Positions 1 through 12,132 of a stretch of 37,656 bases of DNA are shown here, piece by piece. Each line of letters begins with the position of its first letter. Within the stretch, counting starts at the first letter, position 1. The DNA lies in the NCBI GenBank assembly GCA_036244855.1, contig BQKZ01006073.1, forward strand, positions 1-37,656, written 5' to 3'. The notes beneath the pieces were generated by a model. It ran no database searches and had not been told where the DNA came from. It saw nothing but the letters and a program-made list of their open reading frames with translations. This DNA comes from Temnopleurus reevesii. Lineage: Eukaryota; Echinodermata; Echinoidea; Temnopleuroida; Temnopleuridae. The translations under genes and the position numbers were made by a program.

Positions 1-15
1 GAGGGGACATTGGAG

Positions 16-22
16 TATATAA
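16..22 (+). promoter_or_regulatory. Possible TATA box (TATATAA) upstream of the start codon
   Basis: TATATAA lies 48 bases before the first ATG of the signal-peptide exon, with a CAGCTG E-box-like hexamer at 32-37. The spacing would fit a very short 5' leader. AT-rich DNA makes such matches common. An 'AG' at 33-34 could instead be a splice acceptor for a leader exon lying outside the window. The last three bases (20-22) are also an in-frame TAA. Confidence 0.25.
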
Positions 23-70
23 TTGGAATATCAGCTGATTGAGTACTATGTTTGTCGGGCTTATGAGTTT

Positions 71-161
71 ATGATCAAAATGGAACGTTTATCAAGAACT
101 ATCTTTCTTCATCTCTGCTTGCTGCTAGTTATTTTAGATTTACATCATGTTTTAGCACAGA
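71..161 (+). CDS. Exon 1: signal peptide
   Basis: Encodes about 30 residues: a basic n-region with K and R residues, a hydrophobic core ([12 protein letters not shown]) and a likely cleavage site after VLA, just before the glutamine at the exon end. This would send the product into the secretory pathway. The ATG at 71 is the first in frame after an in-frame TAA at 20-22; a second ATG at 80 is an alternative start. The donor is A|GTAAGT at 162, phase 1, which joins in frame to the first EGF exon 6 kb away. The upstream sequence is too short to judge the promoter. Confidence 0.8.
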
Positions 162-1092
162 GTAAGTATTATGAAATATTATTATATGTACTGAGATCAT
201 ACTATGCACAGTATATTAACTAACGATGATTATAAAATTATCGCAATTTGAATTATGTAGTTATCTTATCGTGCTTTGAAATGGTTTGATCAGGGGCTCA
301 AATCTCAAGATTAAATTTTGCTCGTTTGATAATACTTTTATTATGGACTACAACTCATGTGGCAGTACAAAATACGCTTATTTGCTTATTATTTTATTGT
401 TCATGTTATATATATATATTTTTATTTAATTATTGACTAAAAGTCATGTGGCAGTACAAAATACGCTTATCTGCTTATTATCTTATTTTTCATATTTTAT
501 TTTTTATTATTTATTATAGCTATTTTAATGAATTGTTTGTTATCCATGTTCTTACCTGTCATTTGTAATTCAAATCGAATAGACTATGTATATGTGCACC
601 CTTCATTCCTATTGTCTCCTTTTTATCCACTTTTCTCTTAAAAATACAAAAAACCACTTATAATCGCACTTATAAACAAAGATTTAGGGATGCAACGTCC
701 GTTGATTTATGTTAGAAGCCGATTGCGAAATCAAATTAACACGAAATTAATAAAGCGGGTGCTACATAAACTGCAGGTACATTTGGAATCCACGGACGTC
801 TACAAAATGTAGCGTTTCATTTATCCAGATTGAAGCGCCACTGTTAATTACATGTAATGAGTCAACCATTTACAAAAACATCACCATTAAATTGATCGTC
901 ATTATCATAATCACCATCATCATCTTTATCATCATCATTATCGTCATCATAAATCATCATCATAATCGTCATGGCCATCATCATTATCATAATTACTATC
1001 CTCAACATCATCATCATTGCCATCATCTTCATCATTATCATTATCATCATCATCATCATCATCACCACCATCATCTTCATCATCTTCATCAT

Positions 1093-1123
<31 letters not shown>

Positions 1124-1382
1124 TTCTCCATCATCTTCTTCTTCATCATTATCATCATCATCTTCATCATTATCATCATCATCATCATCGTCATCACCGT
1201 CATCATCATCATTACCATCATCCGTCATCATTACCATCATCATCATCATCATCATCATCTTTCCCATCACCATCATCATCATCATCATCACCACCACCAT
1301 CATCATCATCATCATCATCATTACCATCATCACCATCATTATTATAATCATCATCATCATTATCACAATCATCATCATCATC

Positions 1383-1461
<79 letters not shown>

Positions 1462-1572
1462 CATCATCATCATCTTCGTCATCACAATTATCATCATTAC
1501 CATCACCACATCACCATCTTAAATTACCATCACCATTACTATCATCATCATCATCATCATCGTCATCATCAC

Positions 1573-1629
<57 letters not shown>

Positions 1630-4600
1630 TATCATCATCATCATTATCATCATCACAATACCATCATCAACACCACCACTACCACCATGTACAAACACGA
1701 CATGTACAAACCACCTTCTTTATCGTAAAATAACTTGAACATCGATGATCATTATCGTAATTGAATCAACTATAATGTACAGGCCTCATAATCGTTTTCA
1801 AAAACACTAATGCTCTTCATGATAAATTGATGATTTCAATCATACTAATGATTTTAGATGATAAATATTTCATGATGAAATTCAATGTCTAACAAAATAT
1901 AATGCATATAACATGGCCGATTATCAGAAAATTGAAAGACATTCTAAGTTGTTCATTTTGGTATCCATTATATTGGGAAACATGTTTTGCTTCTTATTCA
2001 GTGGAAAGAATAAGATATTGATTTGACAAAGATTGAGAAAACGCTTATAAAACAAGCCTAATCTTTTTTTGGGGGGAGGGGGCTGCAAAAATGGATAGAT
2101 AATAAATTATAAAAGATCGAAAAAAGAAAACTAACAAGTGACAAATCATTCAAATATAAACAACCAATCAACAAACAAGCAAACAAACACAATCAAATCA
2201 ATCATTCATGTCATTCGTGATGAGCAATTTTAATACCCTTCATCCTCTTTGACTAAGGTTTACTTTGTCTTCATCATTTGTACAAGCAGAATCTTTTATT
2301 CTTCCGTCGTTTCTACTCATGCCCTTATCATTCCGAGACTGCACTAATAATTCAAAGGGTTATTATACCAATCTAGTGTAAATGTAACCATTAACTATAT
2401 ACTTATTACATAACAATAAACATGATAAACGGTTATTCCTTTAGCTATGTTAAATTCCTCCTTTGCAAGGCGTTTTCTTGTGCTTCAATAATTATTTAGA
2501 GCACAAGATGACATTTTTTTCAGCGCATCCTGGTACTGAAACTGTACATTGGTACATGGGAATGTTATACCATGATATATATTTATTACATAACAATAAA
2601 CAGTTATACCTTTAAACATGTTAAATGCATGTTCGCAAGGCATATTTATGTATTTCAATAATTATTTGGAGCACAAGATATAATTTTCCAGCTCATCCCG
2701 GTAAAACTGTACATGGGTGCATGGGGGTATATACCATTATACTTGTAGGCTATATACTTATTACATAACAATAAACGGTTACACCTTTAAACATGTTAAA
2801 TACATGTTCGCAAGGCATTTTCCCGTAGTTCAATAGTTATTTGGAGCACAAGACAGCTTAATGCACATCCTGATAAAATTTAATTTCTACAAATTTTGTA
2901 AAGGTCTTGATATTGATTTCGAACAGGGTGTGTGAATAAAATACAAAACAGACCGCCAAGTCCAGAGGTTTCTCGGAACAAAAGACAGCCACGTTCTTCA
3001 GTTCAGATCGATAAACTCTAGTCTAAGTATTGTACTCAATCAATATTTCATAATAGGATGTCTTCTTACACTGGTGCATGGGCATCTTATACACACGTTA
3101 TGAACGAAATTTGTAAGGTATTATGAAAGCTTGTTCACGTAAACGTTGAATGAGCAATACATTTGCTTGATTGATGATTTTAGAAGCCTACATTGTATTC
3201 GGTATAAACAAAATCTATACAGCGAATATGCATGACATGTCCTTTACAGAATTATCAACGCTGAACTTGTTAAAAGAAAATTGCAAACATGTAAGTTTTT
3301 CCACTAATTTCAAACTCTTTTCAAAACAATTTAAATTTCCAGCATTCCATTTCATCCAGAATACACACAGTGTACATATATGTGTGGGGTGACGACATTG
3401 AATGATCGAATCATTAAGTCGCTTTAAAAAATGGCAGGAAAACCAGTAGGCCTAGACTTAAGAAATAATATTACAAAGAATGAATACAATGTAAGCAGTA
3501 CAAAATATATATGCCAAGGCAAATGAAATATCAATTCTGTGCAAAGCTTGTAATTGTTGTTCGAAAACTGAAAAATTACCTATTACAATGGCTAAAACGA
3601 TTGGTACCAACTTTTCAATATCCATAGATATAATTTGATATTTTACATGCAGAATGCAGAATGCTATTATGATACTGCAGTGGCTTTAGCTAATCTGCTC
3701 AAACTCTGGAAATATCACTTTAACGAAAACCGATAAACGAAATAATATTACAAAGAAAGAATAACCTAGGCAAATGAAATATACATTCTGTGAAAAACTT
3801 ATGACTTTTGTATGAAACCAAAAAATTTTCTCTAACAATGACTTTATAGAGCGATTTATGTTACCTTTTTCATATCATTTGTTAATTGTATATTATAATT
3901 TGATATTTCATATCGTGGAATACATGCAGAAGGCTATTATGAAACTGACTTCAGCTAATCTGCTCAATTCAACGAAAAACGATAAACGTAATAATACTAC
4001 ATAAAAAGAAAGAATAAACAATAGCCTAGGCAAATGAAATATCAATTCGGTGCAAAGCTTATGAATTTTATATGAAAACTGACAAATTCGTCTTACAATG
4101 ACGAAAAGGATTTGAAATACCTCTTTCATATCGTAGGTTGTACATTATGATTAATTTGATATTGCGTGTCGCGGAATACATGCAAAAGGCTATTATGATA
4201 CTGATTTCAGCTAATCTGCTCAAATCCTGGAAATGTCAGATCAACGTAAATCGATAAACGAAATCATTATAAAGAAAGAATAAGCAATACATGTAGCCAA
4301 GGCAAATGAAATATCAATTTGTGTGCAAAGCTTTTGATTTTTGTTTAAAAACAGAAAATTTCCTTATGCAATGACTAAACGATTTTTACTAGCTTATTCA
4401 TATTGTATGTAAATTGTATGTTTTATCTTATATTGCATATTGTGGAATACATGCAGAAGGCCAATGCTAATGGCTTCAGCTAATTTACCCAAACCCTGGA
4501 AATGTCAGATAATTTTGTTATAAACACGTATTCGACGGAAACATATATGACCAACACAACTATTAAAAACACCACTCGAAACATCTGCACTGATCCGGGC

Positions 4601-6901
4601 GACAGGTGCCTCGAAACACCATCAAATTGAAGTACAAAAATATTTATAATACGATACTGTTTATGTATTCAGGCACTATCAAGGATTGAACTTGTACGGG
4701 GGCACAATGTCTCAACAATTTCCCGAACCCCCCCCCCCCCCATAATAATAATAATAATAATAATAATAACAGATACAGTTCATATAGCTCATGTATTCAT
4801 TCTGCTGAGTGCTTAAAGTGCTTTGCATTATTATTACCCTGGCTTTTCACAGCACACTTGGCATGTCAAAGAATAAATATTCTTGCCAGGTACCTATTTA
4901 CCACACCTGGGTTGAGTGCAGCACGATGTGGATGCATTACTTGCTGAAGGAAAGCGAGCATGGGTGGGATTCGAACTTACTGTACCTCTGGTTGAAATGC
5001 GAGAGTCAGTATTACTACACAACACCTGAACACGGTGTAAATAAATAGATAGAGAAGAAAGGTCCTCAGTTATTTTTTTATTCCATTTTTTAATCATTTT
5101 CAATCTTTTTTAAGGGGGTGCCCCCGCCCCTGTGTCCCTGGATATATGATTGGTATTGTTGCAAAATGATTTATCTATAATTCACAGGTTCTGACAGAAA
5201 TGAATTGCCTAAACTCATTAGCAAATATAAATCATTTCAATGTTTGATGGAAAGTGGAAATTTGATACCCTGACAATTCAATTGATGACGAATTGGTCTG
5301 TCTCTTAATACTACATGTAATGATGATAATAGTAGTGAAGATAATGATAGTAGTAATATAGATTTATATATTGCATAATAGTTTTTAAAAATTCTATGCG
5401 ATTTAGAAAACATGTTTAATCAAAATTTAACAAACAATGAAACAAAAGTCCAATTTAAATAAGCAATATTATACCCTTACATATGCATAAAGGGAGTCAT
5501 TATTGTAACCAGAAAACCAAAAAGGAGGGACTTAACACTTTGAAAACGTATGAGTCTCCTAAGCATTTTAGATATCAAATTAGTATATAAATCTCAACGA
5601 CAAAGAAAACTGTAGAGAATAATCGAATATGTACAAATATGTAACAAAAAAAGTATCTTCATAATTTTCGATTAATATAACGGGTTCCGCGGAAGGCAGA
5701 AAGGGGGGGGGGGGGGGGGGGGGAAGAGGAGGAGGAGGAGGAGGAGGAGGAGGAGCAGGAGGAGGAGGAAGATAATAATGATAATGATAATGATGATGAT
5801 GATTAGGAGGAGGAGAAGGAGGAGGAGAAGGAGAAGGAAAAGGAGAAGGAGAAGGGTGAGGATGATGATAATGAAGATGATGATGATGATGATGATGATG
5901 AAGAGGATGATGATGATCGTTGATGATGATGATGATGATGAAAATGATAATGATCGATAATAATAAATGATGATTATGGTGGTGTTGGTGGTAATGGCGA
6001 TGATGGTGGTGGTGATGCTGGTGTGTCACTTTTAAGATAATTAAACTCTCCATTTAGTGATATGACTGATTGATATAATGTTTGAACCTCATATATCCTT
6101 TGAAATTCTTTCGAAATTTCTCACCAATTGAACCACCATTTTATCAATGCAGGCCAGTGTAGTGCTGACCCCTGTCAGAATGGAGCTACTTGTACAGACA
6201 CGAATGGCGGAACCGCGTATGAATGCACATGTGCAGATGGTTGGCTGGGTACAGATTGCACTCTAGGTAAGGTATTATGGAGTTTTTTTATTTTAATCAA
6301 CTGTGACGAAGGGCATGTCGACCGGAAGTAGCACANGGGGGGGGGGGGGGGGGGGGGGGGGGGGGTGAAGTGCGATTTTTACACTCTTCCATACCTCTAT
6401 ACATTCCATGGATTGGAAGTACATATAGCATATTGTATATAGTCAGGGACCAATCCAATCCTGGATTGAAAATGCCAATCATGTATAGAGGAGTCTAAAT
6501 GAATTAGATGTAAATTTTCAATCAAATTATGAAATGGTCCCTGAATATATACAATGTTTCAGATTGAGTTTTTTTTAAAGGAATTTGTAGAGTAAGTTTG
6601 TATACGCATTGAGTGAAAGCCTCCTTAGCTACCCCCCCCCCCCCCCTTCCGCCCATGGTTCCGCGGTCCCTGCCACTCCTAAACATGCAAAACATACCAC
6701 AAATAGCTTGTTTACATATAAAATAATGTTTTAAATTTATAATCAAATCTCATTATTTGTATCATGTTTTTCGTTCCAGATGGCTGCAGCAGCATCCCAT
6801 GTCAAAACGGAGGTACGTGTATCTTACTGACAGGAACATCTGGCTACGCCTGCCTGTGTGCATCTGGATATCAGGGAACAAACTGTGAATTACGTGAGTA
6901 A

Positions 6902-6936
<35 letters not shown>

Positions 6937-8316
6937 ATAGTACCTTCAGTAGTAATAGTAGTAGTGTTGGCAGTAGTAGTAGCAGTAGTAGCAATATTAA
7001 TAGTAATGACCCTCCCCCTTCCCTTACTCAGAGCTCCAATTTAACAAAATTTGGTTAATGGGGGAGAGGGAGTTGAAGTTAAGCTGATGACTCTGCTTTC
7101 TTGCCAGCTCCTCCGGAGGCGCCAACTTTTAGCTGATGACCTTTTTTTTTTCCTGATAAGCTCTCTTTGAGGGAGGGGGGGGGGGGGGTTGTTGAGTTGG
7201 TCAAGACCCAACCCCGGTCTTTAAATCCTGGATTGTTTTTATAAAGCTGTTCGTAGAGGTACCTACGACTCTACAAAAGCCTTTTTACCCTTTCTCTAGT
7301 GTTACTTTTGCAATAAAGGATCCCATTCGTTCGTAGAGTCGTGCATACCTCTGCGATCGACTTCACGGAACACTACCATGGTAGAGGTACTCACGACTCT
7401 ACGAAAGTCTTTTTACCCTTTCTCTAGTGTTACTTCAAATTGAGTGCAAGAAAGGATCCCATTCGTTCGTAGAGTCGTGCATACCTCTGCGATCGACTTC
7501 ACGGAACACTACCATGGTAGTTGTGTCAAGAACTTGGAGTAATGAAATCTACAGTTGTAGTCCATTCTATAAAGCCCCGGTCACATGGGACCCCGGAAGC
7601 AACACGATTCACCCCGACTCATTGTTCTGAGGCAGTTAACTGTGAATTAACAAAGCGTCGGGGTGAATCGTGTTGCGTCCGGGGTCCTGTGTGACCGGGT
7701 CTTAAAGGTTGTTACACTGGCGCGCAAATTCTTGAGAACACAGTCCGCCAGAGCAAAGACAATAGAGACTAATGAAAATCATGAAAAGAATCGATAAGTA
7801 TGGTTCGTCTTCATTGAATTCGACTCTTGTGGTTTTCACATTTCGAGGTTATTTGTCCTCAGCGAGAAGAAAGACATTTACGTTTCCAGTTAAATTCACA
7901 AAGTGTGTCCTCCATGTCTGCATGTGTGTAAAATTGGGACGTGTGTACATGTACGTGAGTGTGTGTGCATATGTGGGTGTGTATGTGTGTGTTGTGGATG
8001 TATGTGTGCTTATGTGGTTGTGTGTTGGTTATTTTCCATAGGTTTCCCCAGCTAATTTCAAACTATTTTCAAACTATTTACCAAAATGTGGACTCAATTC
8101 GGGAAGCAATTTCAAACTCTGCCACGTTCAAAATAAATCTTAAGACTTTCATTTCCTTAAGTAATCTAATAATATTGTGTTCATTTTCGTTCTAACTGTA
8201 AAGCACTATGGTACTCTTTTTAGCGCTATATCAATAATCCATATTGTTGATATCATTATTGATATCATAATTATTATCATTTTTAATACTATTATTATCA
8301 TTATTATTACTATTGC

Positions 8317-8388
<72 letters not shown>

Positions 8389-11300
8389 CATTATTATCAT
8401 TTGTGTTATTATTATTGTTATTATTATGTTTAAGTGTTATCTCCCATAAATTAAAACTGCAATAAAAAAAAAATGGTATGAAAATTCGTTGCATCTACTA
8501 TTTTCTCCCTTTTCCAGAAACCGGGGCTTGTGCGAGCTCTCCCTGTCAGAACGGTGGAACTTGTACGAATGGAGTCAGCAGCAGTGGGAATGAAATCTAC
8601 TCGTGTGAATGCCCAGCAGACTACACCGGATTTAACTGCCAAACATGTAAGTGAAAACAATAACACTATCATTATCATCATCATCATCATCATCATCATC
8701 GTCATCATCGTCATCATCATCAACAAAAACAACACCAACATCATTATCATCATCATCAACTACAACAGCAACAACAATAACATTATCATCATCAACAACA
8801 ACAACATCAACACCAACTTCATAATCAACACCATCATCACCATCAACAACATCAACAACAACAATAAGAACAATCGATTATCATAATCATTTGTACGAAT
8901 GGAGTCTGCAGCAGCGGGAAAGAGATAATATTTCTGTGAATGTCCATCTGACTATACGGGATTTAACTGCCAAATATGTAAGTACCAACAATAACATCAT
9001 CACAATCGTCATCATCATAATCATGATAATAATAATAATAATCAACAATATTAAAAAAACAACAACAGCAGCAGTATGTTATTATAATGATTTGTACTGA
9101 TTTAGTCAGCAGCAGTGGAAATGAGATCTATTTGTATGAATGTCCGGCTGATTACATGGGATTTAAATGCCAAACTTGTAAGTAACAACGTCATCGACAT
9201 CAACAACAATGATAATAATAATAATGTATTGATTTGTACAAATATGGTCACCCGAAGTGGTAATGAGATTTACTGCTGTGAATGTCCAGCAGACTACAAG
9301 ATATTTATCTGCCAAACATGTTAGTCACAACAACATCAACAATAACAGCAGCATCATTAATCAAAGCAATATTTTTTTTTACCCAGACCCAGCCTTTGAT
9401 GAATGTTGCATACATTTTTAATGAAAGAGTATCTCGTAACAAAAATTGCCGGTAATGTTAATCAACTAGCTAGATAGCCTCTGTGAAAAAAAAAATCAAC
9501 ATGATCCAAAGTTGTTCTGCGCGAATAAACACATGTACGGTAAGATAATAAATTGTCACTTTATGAAATTGACATGGGTCCCTTTTTAGGATATAAACTG
9601 AAGAACATTTACATATTTGTATTTTCATGCATAACGTGCATCATTACTTTTGTAAATACACGTATAATACAAATCATCTATAAAGTCATCAGGGCCAACA
9701 TAGTCTACTGCGAATGGTAACTGGTTTTAATTCTGGACATAGCATTACGTGTGATTTTTTTTAGGGAACAATTTGCTGTTGACAGTAGGACAATATAGAA
9801 GACAGTGATATTTCATAAAATCAATTATCCATGGCATTTGAAATTTGATGGTTAATGACACGAAAAATTGCATATCGACCAACCGCATTACAAAGCGTCA
9901 TTGAATATCAATAGATAGAAGAGTTATGGCCAAATAGTTTGGGGCGCAACAACAGATGAATATTCTGGTGTTATCAGAGAGAACTACACGATACAGGACG
10001 ATAATGAAAATGTTGAACAGGAGTCGCATCTATTTGGTAAATGAAAAAGAAAGCACCAACATATTGTGTACAAAAAGCGATTGTGAAGGCTTAAATGAAG
10101 TTATTTACTTTGTCCATGATGTTGTCTATTCTGCTCACAGTGAAGGTGTCAGAAGGATTGGGGAGATCCCCTCCTTTCAGTCTAGTCTGCATGCACAGAC
10201 TGCTAGTTTTCGGTGTTGCAATTTGCGCAGTAAATAATTAGAAATATGCGATATACAGACAACATTATTCCTGTAATAGAGCCTATATTTGGTCTAAATC
10301 AGATTGAAAATCCACTGTAGTCTTTAGATGCAAGCTATGCATTGTATAATGTGTAAATTGTATAAAGGCGAAATTAGGGGTCTGTGTCTGCAGACTACTT
10401 CTGGTCTGAGATCGAGTGGACAGGAGCGAAAAAAAAGACCGGAAATGTAGAAAATAATGATTCTCTCCATTCGCGAGAAACGGTTGGCAGCGTGGCGGTC
10501 AGTATGTAATTTGTGCTCGTTATATATTATCCTAGGATAAATTTGTATAAACTGTAGACTTTATTGACATTCTGGTTATCATTATCATGACATTATCACG
10601 TCATCTAATTGACGCACTATTTTCTTCACATTTTTTGTCGTCTAACCCAGTTTTCTCTCAGAACCCGTGTCAGAGCGAGCCGTGTCAGAACGGTGGGACG
10701 TGCACGGAGAGTACCGGGCGATACACCTGTTCGTGTCCCGCTGGATGGAGCGGAGTTACGTGCGAAAACGGTAAGAACACAACCATATTTTATCACTCAA
10801 TTATTCTTTTTGTTTGGTAGACTGTTATTGAAATAAATGTTACCTTGATCCAACACAAGGAGGTCATGGGTTTAATTCCTACCCGAGTATGCTATGTGAT
10901 TTTTTTTTCCACAGTATCTCACAATTAGTTAGATTTTATCTATTTCAGCCAGAACTCATTCTTCCTCTATAAAGCCTTAAAGGGGTACTATTATGAAAAT
11001 ACAATTTGATCTGTATTGATGTATTATACCATTATCAATACCCTTTTCAGCGAAAGAGAGTCCAAATGTGTTTCATATATTTAATAATATTTTTTTTTCA
11101 ATTTTATGTTGGCTTAGTAGGGAACGCCCATAAAGATTCTTTCAAATGTCAATCCTGTTGTGACATCACAAGAGTCAAGTTTGTTCACCTTGCTACATCA
11201 TGTTTCAGTGCTGGTTCTGTAAATAACAAAAGGAAATATGTGGATCAATGAAAGGGAATTGGAATGCGCGATTACCTGAATTGAAATCAAGAAAAAATTC

Positions 11301-11964
11301 AATATACATGTAAAGCATGAAGAGCAATCAATATGAAAAAGATGAAGTTGTATTACCACAGCCTTCATGAAAATAAATAGTCTCCATCTCCCCAACCCCA
11401 TAAAAATAATGACGAGTGGGCAGTGAGAACACATTCAATGATTGCTCACGGGAACACAATATATAGCCATATCGGGAATATCGAAGCTACCGATAACCAA
11501 ATAACAGTTCAATATTGTGCAGTACTACTTACTACATCTTGAATTTGTTTCTTGTTCTTGAATAAGAACAAGATTAAATGATGATAATATAAAATTTGAT
11601 TATAACATTTATAGGTCACTTTATACAGATACAGGTATTTCAAAATGAACAAAGTACAAAACTACTTATATTAGTCGAATCATAAACTTGTATTTCCATT
11701 TTTGTTTTGAACATAATTACAGGAGACCCTTGCGTGAGCAACCCTTGTTTGAATGGAGGAGGATGCACCAGTTTCACCAACCCGACTCTTTACATCTGTT
11801 CTTGTGTTAACGGCTGGTATGGATACAACTGCAACCTTGGTAAGTGATAAATGTATATATTTGATAAACATGTATGAATGCTCTGTGATATGATGATTAT
11901 GATGATGATGAAGATTATAGTGGTGGTGGTGATGATGAGGAGGGTGATGATGAGGATGATGAGA

Positions 11965-11996
<32 letters not shown>

Positions 11997-12088
11997 GATG
12001 ATGATGATGATGGTGATAGTGATGGTGGTTATGGTGAAGATGGTGATGATGATGGTGGTGATGGTTATTGATGGAGATGATGATGATA

Positions 12089-12132
<44 letters not shown>

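Larger units (their letters stand above)
162..6152 (+). other. Intron 1 (about 6 kb, repeat-rich)
   Basis: Starts GTAAGT and ends at the AG before the first EGF exon. I looked for a CUB or other N-terminal domain exon and saw none. The content is a 90-bp duplication, a long CAT microsatellite, a 180-bp and a 265-bp tandem array, a SINE, and a purine-rich block just before the acceptor. The open frames here are products of these repeats. Confidence 0.75.

Noticed and set aside
862..1733. Long open frames rich in His, Ser, Ile, Met or Asp on both strands
   Set aside because: They are translations of a CAT trinucleotide microsatellite; all frames are open because no triplet in the repeat is a stop. 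No splice or start context.
2394..4515. Regular repeats as a CRISPR array
   Set aside because: Units of 176-277 bp are contiguous and diverged with no spacers, and the window is clearly eukaryotic.
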